A stretch of 64,000 bases of DNA from UBA11612 sp964475755 (GTDB lineage: Bacteria > Pseudomonadota > Alphaproteobacteria > Rhodospirillales > Rhodospirillaceae), in NCBI GenBank assembly GCA_964475755.1, contig CAYYXR010000010.1:9942-73941 (forward strand), given 5' to 3'. The notes under the pieces were generated by a model. The model worked only from the letters and a program-made list of their open reading frames with translations, did no database searches and had not been told where the DNA came from. Position numbers and translations under genes: made by a program. Below are positions 44,749 through 54,047 of the stretch, in pieces. How positions within the stretch are numbered: position 1 is the first letter of the stretch; the number at the start of each line of letters is the position of its first letter.

Positions 44749-46530
44749 CTATTTTGCCTTGGAAATGTAGTCGAGCAGAACTTTGAGGCGTCCCGGGTCG
44801 GACTCGCTGGTCAAGCGGCGGACACGTCCGGTAATCGCCGAAAGATTGAGATCCAGAACGGCTTTTTTGACGTGAGGCAAGCTGGCCGGGGCCATCGACA
44901 ACTCTGTGATTCCAAAACCCAGTAAAATAGGTGTCATTCGCTCATCGCCCGCCATTTCACCGCAGATCGAAACGGGGATACCTGCGGCGGATGCCGCCTC
45001 GGCGGAAAATTGAATAAGGCGCAAAACCGCCGGATGAAGCGGATTGTACAAATAAGCGACTTGTTCGTCCGCGCGATCGATCGCCAACGTGTATTGCGTC
45101 AGATCGTTCGTGCCGATGGCGAAGAAATCCGATTCAGCGGCTAGCGCGTCGGCGGCCAGTGCCGCGCCTGGAATCTCGATCATGACGCCCACCGGCGGAA
45201 GAGGGTCGGCGATTTTGGTGCCGCGCCGTTTCAGCTTGCGGGCCACGCGCGCAAGCACATCCCTGACTTCCCTGACTTCATCGACGGTGCACACCATGGG
45301 CAGCAGAATGCGAACGGGGCCCAAAGCACCAGCCCGCAGGATCGCGGCGAGTTGGGTCATCAGTATTTTGCGCCGGGCGAGGGCAAATCGAATGGCACGC
45401 AACCCGAGAGCCGGATTTGGCCCGGGTTTCAATCCCACGGCTTCACCTAATTTGTCTGCACCGATATCCAGTATGCGGACCGTCACGGGACGCCCGTCCA
45501 GTTTCTGAACGACGTTTGATAACTCCTTCGTTTGATCGTCTTCGGAGGGAAGGTCCGGGCGATTCATGAACATGAACTCGCTGCGGAACAAACCGATCCC
45601 TTCCGCGCCGGTTTCAATCACCGCTTCCAGCTCGGAAGGCAGTTCGATATTGGCCATCAAACTGACGCGGAACCCGTCTTTCGTAATTGCGGGGACGGAT
45701 TTCAGTTTTTGAAGCCCCCGTAGCGATCGCAGGAAGCTTGCCCGCTTTTGGCGGTATGTTTTTAGGGTCGCCGCGGACGGTGAGACGATCACGGTCCCGT
45801 CGGAACCATCCACGACAATGGTCTCGCCAGTCTCAACGTTGTCGATAAGATCGGGGACGGCGATGACAGCCGGTATGCCTAAAGACCGCGCGACAATCGC
45901 CATATGGCTTTCCGCTCCGCCGAGGGTCGTTGCAAGTCCGCCGACTTGTTCGGGGTCCAGCAGCGCCGTATCCGCCGGTGATAGTTCATCCGCTACCACG
46001 ATGGCATTGCGCGGGACATTTCCGATACCGACCGGCGTGTTTTGTCCCAGGCTTTCTACCAATCTTCGTCCGATTTCCCGGATATCGGCGACACGGGCCG
46101 ATAGGTACTGATCTTCCATGGCCGCGAAGGCTTCGGTCATAAGGCCGATTTCCTTGACGACCGCCGCCTCGGCGTTGATCTGTTCGTCTGCGATGCGCTT
46201 TTGGACGCCGCGAATGAGCCGCGACCCGCTCAGCATTTGCTGGTACGCGTCGAGAATGTATCCAAGCTCTTCGCCCGCCGCTGTTTTCATCCGCTGGGCC
46301 TTGGCCTGGAGCACGCCCACCCGATCGGCGGCTTTTTCGGCCGCTTGTTCGAAGCGCGTTTGTTCGGATTTGATTTTGCCGGCGGCTATGCGCGTTTCGT
46401 GGACCTGGACGACGGCACGTGAGTCATAGCGATAGACGGAGCCGATCGCGACGCCCGCGCCGACAGGCTGCCCGTTAAATATCCGCTCACGGCTTTTGGA
46501 TGCGGCGGATGACTTTGTCTTACTCTTCAT
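44749..46530 (-). CDS. ptsP: Phosphoenolpyruvate-protein phosphotransferase (enzyme I), no GAF domain
   Basis: Takes phosphate from PEP and passes it to HPr. The 593-residue protein has the swivelling histidine domain with GGAESHMAIVARSLGIP (the usual form is GGxTSH) and the PEP-binding domain with GLFRSEFMFM, GLRAIRFAL, GTNDLTQYTLAIDR and ISICGEMAGD-like VSICGEMAGD. It lacks the N-terminal GAF domain of the longer nitrogen-type PtsP and is instead the size of a sugar-type EI. ATG 46530 lies inside the HPr gene end (11-base overlap). The symbol ptsP follows its alphaproteobacterial context and could as well be ptsI. Confidence 0.92.
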   Translation of the reverse strand: MKSKTKSSAASKSRERIFNGQPVGAGVAIGSVYRYDSRAVVQVHETRIAAGKIKSEQTRFEQAAEKAADRVGVLQAKAQRMKTAAGEELGYILDAYQQMLSGSRLIRGVQKRIADEQINAEAAVVKEIGLMTEAFAAMEDQYLSARVADIREIGRRLVESLGQNTPVGIGNVPRNAIVVADELSPADTALLDPEQVGGLATTLGGAESHMAIVARSLGIPAVIAVPDLIDNVETGETIVVDGSDGTVIVSPSAATLKTYRQKRASFLRSLRGLQKLKSVPAITKDGFRVSLMANIELPSELEAVIETGAEGIGLFRSEFMFMNRPDLPSEDDQTKELSNVVQKLDGRPVTVRILDIGADKLGEAVGLKPGPNPALGLRAIRFALARRKILMTQLAAILRAGALGPVRILLPMVCTVDEVREVRDVLARVARKLKRRGTKIADPLPPVGVMIEIPGAALAADALAAESDFFAIGTNDLTQYTLAIDRADEQVAYLYNPLHPAVLRLIQFSAEAASAAGIPVSICGEMAGDERMTPILLGFGITELSMAPASLPHVKKAVLDLNLSAITGRVRRLTSESDPGRLKVLLDYISKAK

Positions 46531-46798
46531 CGAATTTGTTTGCCACCAACTGGCAGAGGGCCTCGAGCGCGTCGTCCGCGTCAGGGCCGGACGTTTTGAT
46601 CTCAATGACGGTGCCTTGGCCTGCGGCCAGCATCATGAGGCCCATGATGGAGCCGCCGGATACTTCCGAAAGCCCTTTTGCGACTTTTATCTCGGCTTCG
46701 AATTTCGCCGCCGTCTTGCAGAATTTCGCGGCGGCGCGGGCATGTAGTCCTTTGCCGTTGCATATTTCGACCTGACGCCGCTTTTGGTCACCCGTCAT
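46520..46798 (-). CDS. ptsH: Phosphocarrier protein HPr
   Basis: A 92-residue carrier between EI and EIIA. The phosphorylated histidine is His19 in GKGLHARAAAKF, and the regulatory serine targeted by HprK is Ser50 in GGSIMGLMML. Both sites being intact fits the presence of HprK upstream. The gene overlaps the EI gene and lies 66 bases after the EIIA gene. Confidence 0.95.
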   Translation of the reverse strand: MTGDQKRRQVEICNGKGLHARAAAKFCKTAAKFEAEIKVAKGLSEVSGGSIMGLMMLAAGQGTVIEIKTSGPDADDALEALCQLVANKFDEE

Positions 46799-46864
46799 TG
46801 GTGTTTGTCCTGACCCGCCTTCCGAGCAATACCGGCGCGAGAACCGGCCGACGCACTTCCGGGG

Positions 46865-47299
46865 CTATCCTTGAGCTTTTTTTTCTTGAGTGAGCAACGC
46901 CGAGGCGACGTTGATATATTTTCGTCCTGCTTCCTGCGCGTGAGAAACCGCAGACTGCAATGATTCGGTGCCGCGCACGGAGGCGAGTTTGATGAGCATG
47001 GGCAGGTTGACCCCGGCGATCACTTCGACCGGCGAACTATCCATAATGGAAATTGCCAAATTGGACGGCGTTCCGCCGAACATATCGGTCAAAACAACCA
47101 CGCCTTCACCAGCGTTGACGCCGTCCACCGCTTTTACGATTTCAGCGCGGCGTTTTTCCATATCGTCTTCGGGGCCGATGCACACGGTGGCAATCTGGGT
47201 TTGAGGTCCGACCACATGCTCCATGGCCGCGACAAGTTCGAGCGCCAAACGGCCATGAGTTACCAGAACCAGGCCGATCAATGGTTTTGACTGAGACAT
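46865..47299 (-). CDS. PTS EIIA component, mannose (ManX) type
   Basis: A 144-residue protein with the phosphorylated histidine (His15) in LVLVTHGRLALEL and the family segment VVVLTDMFGGTPSNLA. No EIIB, EIIC or EIID gene is in the window, so this EIIA acts in a regulatory phosphorelay, not in sugar uptake, as is usual in alphaproteobacteria. Phosphorylated or free EIIA is expected to control other proteins; candidates are RapZ and the nearby ChvG/ChvI system, but this is inference. Confidence 0.93.
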   Translation of the reverse strand: MSQSKPLIGLVLVTHGRLALELVAAMEHVVGPQTQIATVCIGPEDDMEKRRAEIVKAVDGVNAGEGVVVLTDMFGGTPSNLAISIMDSSPVEVIAGVNLPMLIKLASVRGTESLQSAVSHAQEAGRKYINVASALLTQEKKAQG

Positions 47300-47434
47300 G
47301 AAAAAATAGAGGCCTTAAAATGAGATCGTCTCGAAAGCGTTCGCAACTTGCGAAAGGGGGCGCAGCTTACCTAATCGCCGCTTGGGAAGCGACCCCAACT
47401 TATACGTTGATTTCTCTGGGGATTTTGCCGGGTT

Positions 47435-48358
47435 TTACCCCCTGTCCGGCGCGGACGGGCCGGCCGCATGGACGTCCCGGTGGCGGATAGTGGGCGCGTC
47501 GATCTTGCCCGCAATCCACTCAGATAGACGTTCAGCGACGTACACCGAGCGGTGCCGTCCGCCCGTGCACCCTATTGCGATTGTCAGGTAGCTTTTGCCC
47601 TCAGCTTCGTAAAGGGGCAGCAACGGCTCCAGTAAATTTGTCACGCCGCTCAAGAAGGACCCAAGTGCTTCGTCCTTTGCGATAAAGTCGCCAACCTTTT
47701 TGTTTAATCCGGTGAGGGGTCTGAGTTCGGGATCGTAATGCGGGTTTTTCAAGAACCGTACGTCGAACACTAAGTCCGCATCGCGTGGCAACCCATAGCG
47801 ATAGCCGAACGACATCAAGAAAACCTGCAGGCCGCGGCGCGCCGTGTCGCCGTATTGGCCCAGTAAAATCCGTTTCAAATCACTTGGCGTGAGCCGGGAC
47901 GTATCGATGACCAAATCGGCGTGCTCACGCACTTGATCGAGCAAGCGCCGCTCTGTTTCGATGCCGACGGTTACCGGTAAATCGTCGGCGAGTGGATGCG
48001 GGCGGCGGGATTCCGTATAACGCTGTCCGATCACTTCGTTGTCGCAGTCCAGGAATACAATGCTTGCGGACAGCGAAGTGTTTGTTCGCATGGAATCCAG
48101 GGTCTGGATCAGCCGCGCCGCGTCGAAATCGCGCGTTCGGATGTCGATGCCGACGGCGATCGGTCCTTGCGATCCTTCTCCGGCCGTGACGATCGCGTTC
48201 AGTAAAGCCAGGGGAAGGTTGTCGACGGTCTCAAAGCCGGCGTCCTCCAGTGCGTGAAGCGCCGCACTTTTTCCGGCGCCCGACATGCCCGTCACCACCA
48301 CAACGCGTGTGCCCGCGGCGTCCGGCTCTACCTTCTTTTCATCCTTTTTGCGCGGCAC
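47435..48358 (-). CDS. rapZ: RNase adapter protein RapZ
   Basis: A 307-residue P-loop protein (GMSGAGKSAALHALED) with a second nucleotide motif (FLDCDNEVIGQRYTESRRPHPL) and the C-terminal GCTGGRHRSVYVAERL. In Escherichia coli it delivers the sRNA GlmZ to RNase E and senses glucosamine-6-phosphate. In alphaproteobacteria its role is less clear, but linkage with hprK and the PTS genes is conserved. GTG 48358 lies three bases after the hprK stop. Confidence 0.95.
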   Translation of the reverse strand: MPRKKDEKKVEPDAAGTRVVVVTGMSGAGKSAALHALEDAGFETVDNLPLALLNAIVTAGEGSQGPIAVGIDIRTRDFDAARLIQTLDSMRTNTSLSASIVFLDCDNEVIGQRYTESRRPHPLADDLPVTVGIETERRLLDQVREHADLVIDTSRLTPSDLKRILLGQYGDTARRGLQVFLMSFGYRYGLPRDADLVFDVRFLKNPHYDPELRPLTGLNKKVGDFIAKDEALGSFLSGVTNLLEPLLPLYEAEGKSYLTIAIGCTGGRHRSVYVAERLSEWIAGKIDAPTIRHRDVHAAGPSAPDRG

Positions 48359-48361
48359 GCC

Positions 48362-48784
48362 TTAGGCTTGCTCCGGTTCATGGGTGAGGGCCATGCGAAT
48401 TTTCGCGGGCGCCGAGGCTTCGAAAGCGCAGAGCTCGATCCGCCGGACGCGTGCGCCCTCCACGTCAATAGGCATGGTCTCGGGCATGCGCTCGATGTTC
48501 TCAGCCGGGACCAAGTCTACCACCAAATCGACTTTTACGGACGAAATTGCGTTCAAATTGACGATGCCGTAGCCACGCACCTCAAGATTACCCGCAATGG
48601 TTTTTGGTGCAGACAAAAAAAGTTCACCGCCCATAACGCTGGCTTCACAATAATCGTCGGACACCAGTTTGGCCCCCTGATCGATCAGGCGAAGCGCGAG
48701 GTCAGATTTGCCCGAGCCGGACGGACCGCGAATCAAAACACCTCGGTCACCGATCGCAACGCATGTTCCGTTCATAAGCGGCAT
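48362..48784 (-). CDS. hprK: HPr kinase/phosphorylase, short alphaproteobacterial form
   Basis: Phosphorylates HPr on its serine. The 140-residue protein is the C-terminal kinase domain alone, the normal form in alphaproteobacteria. It carries the Walker A LIRGPSGSGKSDLALRLI, the segment KLVSDDYCEA and the signature LEVRGYGIVNL. The start may be ATG 48784 or ATG 48775 (MNGTCVAIGDRG, which fits the family better). It leads the operon hprK-rapZ-EIIA-ptsH-ptsP. Confidence 0.94.
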   Translation of the reverse strand: MPLMNGTCVAIGDRGVLIRGPSGSGKSDLALRLIDQGAKLVSDDYCEASVMGGELFLSAPKTIAGNLEVRGYGIVNLNAISSVKVDLVVDLVPAENIERMPETMPIDVEGARVRRIELCAFEASAPAKIRMALTHEPEQA

Positions 48785-48933
48785 GATTTTGCATTCCCAC
48801 CGGTCTCAGCCTGTGTCGGCCCAGCGGTTCTGTCAACGGAAGGTGAAGTCAAAATTACATATTTCATCGGCCCGGTGGAATTGGCGTGGAAGGTATCGTA
48901 TGTCTGACGCCCGACTTGTAACGTTGTGCGCCC

Positions 48934-49809
48934 ATGCTTCAGCAAATCTTTGCCATCATCGCCCCGGTTTTCATCGTCGCCGCCGTTGGGTTTTTTTGGA
49001 AGCGGAACAACATGCCGTTCGATACGGCCATGATCACCGATCTCGTGACCTATGTCGGGGCGCCGTGCCTGCTTTTCTCGTCGCTCCTGGTCAATGGCCC
49101 GGACCTTACGGCCATCGGCCAGATCGTCGGCGCGACGGTCTTGGTCGCTTTGATTGTCGCTGTCGCAGCCTTGGTGCTCCTGAAACTTTTGCGACTGCCG
49201 ACAGCAGCGTATCTGCCCCCAATGTTCATTCCGAATGTCGGGAACATGGGTTTGCCTCTTTGCCTGTTCGCTTTTGGCGAACCGGGTTTGGCGCTGGCCG
49301 TGGCCTATTACGCTACGAGCTCGGTCATACAATTTACCTTTGGCGTGAGCATTGCCTCGGGGCGGTTGTCCGCGAACATCATCGCGCGGAATCCCGTTGT
49401 CTGGGCGATCGCGGCGGCGCTTGCTCTGTTGTATGCCGATATCCAATTGCCGAAATGGATCTCCAACACCACGGAACTGCTGGCCGGCTTTACGATTCCT
49501 CTCATGCTGCTGTCCTTGGGCGCGTCTCTTGGGCATCTCAAAGTCCGGACGTTTGGAAGAAGCGCAGGGCTTGCCGTGTTCAGATTAATCGCCGGATTTG
49601 TCGTCGGCGTTGGGGTTGCAGAGGTTTTGGACTTGGACGGCGCGCTCAAGGGCGTTGTTATCATTCAGTCGGCCATGCCGACGGCGGTGTTCACCTATCT
49701 CTTTTCCATGAAGGCCGGGCAGCGCCCAGAAGAGGTGGGGGGAATTGTGGTGATATCCACCGTTTTGTCTTTTCTCACGCTGCCGTTGTTGCTGGCTTAC
49801 GTGCTGTAA
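48934..49809 (+). CDS. AEC-family (auxin efflux carrier-like) permease
   Basis: A membrane protein of 291 residues with ten predicted helices. The arrangement VTYVGAPCLLFSSLLVNG, then PMFIPNVGNMGLPLCLFAFG and the late IQSAMPTAVFTYLFS, is that of bacterial AEC permeases, which carry malate, malonate or similar acids. It is the only rightward gene between 40 and 58 kb and separates chvG from hprK, which are adjacent in many relatives, so it may be a later insertion. Confidence 0.87.
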   Translation: MLQQIFAIIAPVFIVAAVGFFWKRNNMPFDTAMITDLVTYVGAPCLLFSSLLVNGPDLTAIGQIVGATVLVALIVAVAALVLLKLLRLPTAAYLPPMFIPNVGNMGLPLCLFAFGEPGLALAVAYYATSSVIQFTFGVSIASGRLSANIIARNPVVWAIAAALALLYADIQLPKWISNTTELLAGFTIPLMLLSLGASLGHLKVRTFGRSAGLAVFRLIAGFVVGVGVAEVLDLDGALKGVVIIQSAMPTAVFTYLFSMKAGQRPEEVGGIVVISTVLSFLTLPLLLAYVL

Positions 49810-49813
49810 GGTC

Positions 49814-51562
49814 TCAAACGGCGGGAAGCCGGACAACAAACCGCGCGCCTTTGACCTTGCCGTCGTCGCCTTTGATGTTCTCAGCGTAAATCGAGCCGTG
49901 GTGCGCTTCGACGATTTGCTTTGAGATGGACAAGCCCAACCCAGAATGAGTACCAAATTTCTCGCCTTCAGGCCGCTCGGAATAAAAGCGGCTGAAAATA
50001 TCACCCTCCTTGCCTGCTGGAATGCCCGGGCCTTGATCCTCGACGATCACATTCACATGGCGCCCATTGTGAGCCGTGCGAATGGTGATGACGCCGCCGC
50101 GTGGACTGAACGACACGGCGTTACCGATCAGGTTACGGAACACTTGCCCCAAGCGCCCTTCAAGTCCGGCGACGGTTAGGTGCGGATCGCGCTTGCGCCC
50201 GCGCGAGTCCGGATCTTCCTCGATGACGTTGACCTTAGGTGCATCAGGATCGTCATTTGCGTTCTGAATTTCGGCGAGCGCACGCACCAGCTTTTCGACG
50301 CCTACGGAGCCCATTTCCGCCCGGGACAGCTCGGCATCCAATCTTGAGGCATCGGAAATTTCCGTAATCAGCCGGTCGAGGCGTGCAACGTCGTCCAATA
50401 TGATCGACATGAGCCGTTTCTGCTGTTCGGGGTCCTTGACCCTGGCCACGGTTTCAACCGCACTGCGCAAGCTTGTCAGTGGATTTTTGATTTCATGGGC
50501 GACGTCGGCGGCAAAGTGTTCGATGGCGTCCATGCGCGTCCAAAGCGAGTCCGTCATGTCTCTGAGTGATGCGGACAATTCCCCAATCTCATCGGATCGT
50601 TTGGAAAGATTCGGAATCGAGTAACGCCGACTTTTGGAGAGGCGCACTTGCTGCGCGGCTTCCGCCAGATGACGCACGGGCTGGGCGATGGTCCGGGCCA
50701 GGTACAAAGAAGTTAAAACAGTGAGGGCGAAGACCCACCCAAAAATCCCCAGGATTGAACTGCGCACTTCGAACATGCGCTCGTCCACATTGCTGCCATC
50801 CCGGGAAACCATGACTGTGCCGACAATCTGCTTATAGAACAGAACCGGGACCGCAACCGTCAGCATCTTTTGTCTGTCGCTGCGTACGCGGACGGCGTTG
50901 TCCGGCTCGCCCGTCTCCATGGCCTGGACGACTTCCTTGTAGTCGGATGCCGGTGAATTCGGGCGCTCTCGATATGGCTCCAAGTCGCCGTCGTAGGCAA
51001 AGCGTCCAATGGTGAGGTCATAAAGACTGCGCAGTGTGTCCCCCAATCCTCCAGAGTCCGGAGGCGGGAGATCCAGCACTTGTACTTCGCCGCCGGGTCC
51101 TTGAAGCAGGCGCGTGTCGGCGACCAATTCGCCGGCGCGGTCGAAGAGGCGCGCACGCACTTCCGCCAGGTTGGCAAGTTGCCGCAAAAGCTGGCGCGCG
51201 GCATTGGGGTCGATCACGCGCAAGGCTCCGTTCGGCGTGAATATGGGAAAGGCGTTGTTGTCGATATCGACAACAACGGCACCTTCGCCGATCGACGCGG
51301 CAATCAACTCGCCTTGCGTGCGCAACGCATCAAGTTCAGTCTCGATCAATTCGTCTTCGTATTGATCAAGAAACAGGAGGCTGAGAACCAGCAGGACCGG
51401 CGCAGTCAAATTGACTGCAAGCACGCGCAAGGTAAGAGGGGAAAATATGCGCCTAAGCCGGCTTTGCTTTTCGTCGGGTTTGACGCTGCCGGAGACCTCG
51501 CTGGTTGTCAGCGAAGATTTTACGCGCAGATCATCAAGGCGAATGTCGCTCTCCGAATTCAC
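49814..51562 (-). CDS. chvG: Sensor histidine kinase ChvG
   Basis: A 582-residue kinase with two membrane helices (about residues 48-66 and 270-289) enclosing a large periplasmic sensor domain, then HAMP, the dimerisation helix with His356 in AADVAHEIKNPLTSL, and an ATPase domain with the N-box VFRNLIGNAVSFS, DQGPGIP and SGLGLSISKQIVEAH. ChvG (ExoS) senses acid or envelope conditions and controls cell-surface and symbiosis genes through ChvI. It starts at GTG 51562 with GAGAGGGGCGACAG before it, 45 bases after chvI. Confidence 0.94.
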   Translation of the reverse strand: MNSESDIRLDDLRVKSSLTTSEVSGSVKPDEKQSRLRRIFSPLTLRVLAVNLTAPVLLVLSLLFLDQYEDELIETELDALRTQGELIAASIGEGAVVVDIDNNAFPIFTPNGALRVIDPNAARQLLRQLANLAEVRARLFDRAGELVADTRLLQGPGGEVQVLDLPPPDSGGLGDTLRSLYDLTIGRFAYDGDLEPYRERPNSPASDYKEVVQAMETGEPDNAVRVRSDRQKMLTVAVPVLFYKQIVGTVMVSRDGSNVDERMFEVRSSILGIFGWVFALTVLTSLYLARTIAQPVRHLAEAAQQVRLSKSRRYSIPNLSKRSDEIGELSASLRDMTDSLWTRMDAIEHFAADVAHEIKNPLTSLRSAVETVARVKDPEQQKRLMSIILDDVARLDRLITEISDASRLDAELSRAEMGSVGVEKLVRALAEIQNANDDPDAPKVNVIEEDPDSRGRKRDPHLTVAGLEGRLGQVFRNLIGNAVSFSPRGGVITIRTAHNGRHVNVIVEDQGPGIPAGKEGDIFSRFYSERPEGEKFGTHSGLGLSISKQIVEAHHGSIYAENIKGDDGKVKGARFVVRLPAV

Positions 51563-51607
51563 CTGTCGCCCCTCTCATCGCTGCCCCGCGCGACCTGCCA
51601 CTAATTT

Positions 51608-52315
51608 TCAGGCGGCGGTTTCGTTGTATTTATATCCTACGCCGTACAACGTTTCGATGTGCGAAAACTCGTTGTCGACTTCCCGAAACTTCTTGCGCAA
51701 TCGCTTGATATGGCTGTCGATCGTGCGGTCGTCGACATAAATGTTCTCGCCGTACGCCGCATCGATCAATTGGTCGCGGCTTTTGACGTGACCAGGTCTT
51801 TGCGCCAGCGCCTGAATGATCAAGAATTCGGTCACCGTTAAATTGACGGGTTTGTCTTTCCACAGGCAAACATGCTGCGCGGTATCTAGGACCAATTCTC
51901 CGCGCTTGAGTGCAGATGCGGAAGATCCGCCCGCGTCTTGCCCCTGCTGCGCTTCCAGGCGTCGGAAGATGGCGCGGACACGTTCGATCAGTAGTCTTTG
52001 GGAGAACGGCTTTTTGATGTAGTCGTCCGCGCCCATGCGCAATCCCAAGAGCTCGTCTACCTCGTCGTCCTTTGACGTCAGGAAGATCACTGGGAATTGG
52101 CTCTTCTCGCGAAGACGCTGCAACAGCTCGATCCCATCCATGCGCGGCATTTTGATATCCAATACGGCAAGATCCGGGAACTCGGTTGACATGCCGCGCA
52201 GCGCTTCCGCGCCGTCCCGGTAGGTCTTGACCGAGAATCCTTCGGATTCAAGAACCATGGACACCGATGTCAAAATATTGCGGTCGTCATCTACCAGGGC
52301 AATGTTGTAGGCCAT
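51608..52315 (-). CDS. chvI: Response regulator ChvI (OmpR family)
   Basis: A 235-residue regulator. The receiver domain has the acidic pocket VDDDRN and the phosphorylated Asp53 in LAVLDIKMPRMDG, then FLTSKDDEVDELLGL. The C-terminal winged helix shows LTVTEFLIIQALAQRPGHVKSRDQL and TIDSHIKRLRKKF. AAGGGAT precedes the ATG. It is transcribed with chvG, which phosphorylates it. The 147-base gap upstream should hold the operon promoter. Confidence 0.96.
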   Translation of the reverse strand: MAYNIALVDDDRNILTSVSMVLESEGFSVKTYRDGAEALRGMSTEFPDLAVLDIKMPRMDGIELLQRLREKSQFPVIFLTSKDDEVDELLGLRMGADDYIKKPFSQRLLIERVRAIFRRLEAQQGQDAGGSSASALKRGELVLDTAQHVCLWKDKPVNLTVTEFLIIQALAQRPGHVKSRDQLIDAAYGENIYVDDRTIDSHIKRLRKKFREVDNEFSHIETLYGVGYKYNETAA

Positions 52316-52462
52316 GGCCGTATCCCTTCATTTGTTGCGCCGTTGGCGGCGAAACGCATTTCTCTGCCACCGTCGCCATACCACTGGCGCATTATGGCAA
52401 AATTATCGCGTTCTGGTGACTTAGCTGAGGCAACACTTGTATTTCAGTGAGTTAGCTAAAGG

Positions 52463-54031
52463 TTAACGTTTAGAGTCCGACAGGCGCTCAAGTTCCGCTT
52501 TTGCCCCGGCATGTTCCGTAAACCGTACTGCATTTGTCTCCAACGTGGCCCTAAAAAGGCGTTCAGCTTCCGTTTTATCCTTCAGGATGAGTGCCGCCTG
52601 ACCAAGAAAGAAATACGCCTCGCATAAGCGGCCGGTTGCAAGAGACGCGTTTTCCAGGGCGGCGTTGATAATTTCGTCGCCTGAAAGCTCGCCCAGGAAA
52701 TACCGGACAATGGGTAGGGGCCATTGATCGTCCTTCAGGGACAGCTTGGCCCTATGAAGAATGGCCTCATCTTTATTGCCTGCCCTTGCGGTCGCAACGA
52801 AGTGCCAAAGCGCGACATGTGCGCTGGCGTTGGGTAGTTCCATTGCCGCACTTAAGTCTTCGATGGATCCGGCAATGTCTCCTTTCATCAGCCTAGTGTA
52901 GCCGCGATTGGCAAGAGGGTGCGCTGCGTCGGGTAATTTCTCCAGGACGGCAGTTAGGTCATCTTCCGCACCGTCATAATTTCCGCTGAACTGTCTGGAA
53001 ATACCGCGCCCAACAAGTGCATCCATGTCTGCGGGCCGGATCGCAAGCGCTTCACTAAAATCCGTCTCGGCGCCTTCCGGGTCGCCCTTTTGAAAGCGCG
53101 CCGTCGCCCTAAAAAACAACGCCCCCGCGTCATTGGGCTTTAATGTTAGAAGGTCGGTGAAATCCGATTCAGCGGCTGCATAAGACCCAATGCGCAGCAG
53201 AGCCACGCCGCGCCCCTCGAAGGCTGCAGCGTTGCGCCCCTTTATGTTGAGAACGGCGGTATAATCTGAAATTGCCGCCGCGTAATTTTCCATCTGACCG
53301 TAAGCCGTGGCCCGGCCTTGCAAGGCGTCCGCATTGCCGGGGTCGACAATAAGCGCGGTGGTAAATGCGCGGGCAGCGTCCTCGGATTGCCCCCGTTTTA
53401 GCTGAACGGATCCGAGCATGAGTTGGGACTCTAAGTCACCGGCGTTGACCTCAACAGCTTGGCCCAATTCCGCGGCGGCTTGTTCCAAATTACCCTGTTC
53501 CAGAAAATACGCGCCCCTGGTTTTAAAGGGCAGCGGATTGCGCGGATCCAACCGCCGCGCTTCTCCGAGATCGGAAATGCCTTGATCGATGTCGCCGGCT
53601 TCTATTCGCAGCGCGCCGCGACGCGCATAGGCTTCGCCCAGCACGTTAACCTCATTCACCGGCGCGGTTTTGATGACTTGCGAATAATCTGAGATCGCCA
53701 CGTCAAACTGATTCAATTGTTCATGCGCTTTGCCGCGGCCTATTCGTGTGTGAATGTCGGTCGGTACAAGGGAAAGCGCCTCATCATAATCTCGAAGTGC
53801 GTCCGCAAATTGCGCTGTGGCTACATATGAATCGGCGCGAACAGACAGCGCGAGTGCGCGCGTATCCAGCGGAAGATCATTAGACGAAAGAAAGGCCGTG
53901 CATTTTTCGATCCGTGCCTCTTGATCAACGGATTGATCGAAGCAGGCAAGCCGGGACTCTTGTCCGCGCCCGTCTAGCGCCGGCGTCGCCGTAAAAACAA
54001 AAGCAGCTACTACGAAGTAAAAGTTCCGCAT
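52463..54031 (-). CDS. Secreted tetratricopeptide-repeat protein
   Basis: A 522-residue protein with an N-terminal signal (NFYFVVAAFVFTATPAL) and about ten to twelve TPR motifs spanning most of the chain. Examples are ALRDYDEALSLVPTDIHTRIGRG, AISDYSQVIKTAP, AARAFTTALIVDPGNADALQGR and AESDFTDLLTLKPNDAGALFFR. Such arrays bind partner proteins in the periplasm or at the outer membrane. No catalytic domain is visible. It starts 17 bases after the cytochrome gene, in the same direction, so the two are probably an operon and may act together. Confidence 0.85.
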   Translation of the reverse strand: MRNFYFVVAAFVFTATPALDGRGQESRLACFDQSVDQEARIEKCTAFLSSNDLPLDTRALALSVRADSYVATAQFADALRDYDEALSLVPTDIHTRIGRGKAHEQLNQFDVAISDYSQVIKTAPVNEVNVLGEAYARRGALRIEAGDIDQGISDLGEARRLDPRNPLPFKTRGAYFLEQGNLEQAAAELGQAVEVNAGDLESQLMLGSVQLKRGQSEDAARAFTTALIVDPGNADALQGRATAYGQMENYAAAISDYTAVLNIKGRNAAAFEGRGVALLRIGSYAAAESDFTDLLTLKPNDAGALFFRATARFQKGDPEGAETDFSEALAIRPADMDALVGRGISRQFSGNYDGAEDDLTAVLEKLPDAAHPLANRGYTRLMKGDIAGSIEDLSAAMELPNASAHVALWHFVATARAGNKDEAILHRAKLSLKDDQWPLPIVRYFLGELSGDEIINAALENASLATGRLCEAYFFLGQAALILKDKTEAERLFRATLETNAVRFTEHAGAKAELERLSDSKR

Positions 54032-54047
54032 CTGTGTGCGATCACAC

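Noticed and set aside
48772..49536. 254-codon open frame opposite the AEC permease
   Set aside because: Same antisense composition and no recognisable domain, while the plus-strand permease has clear helices.
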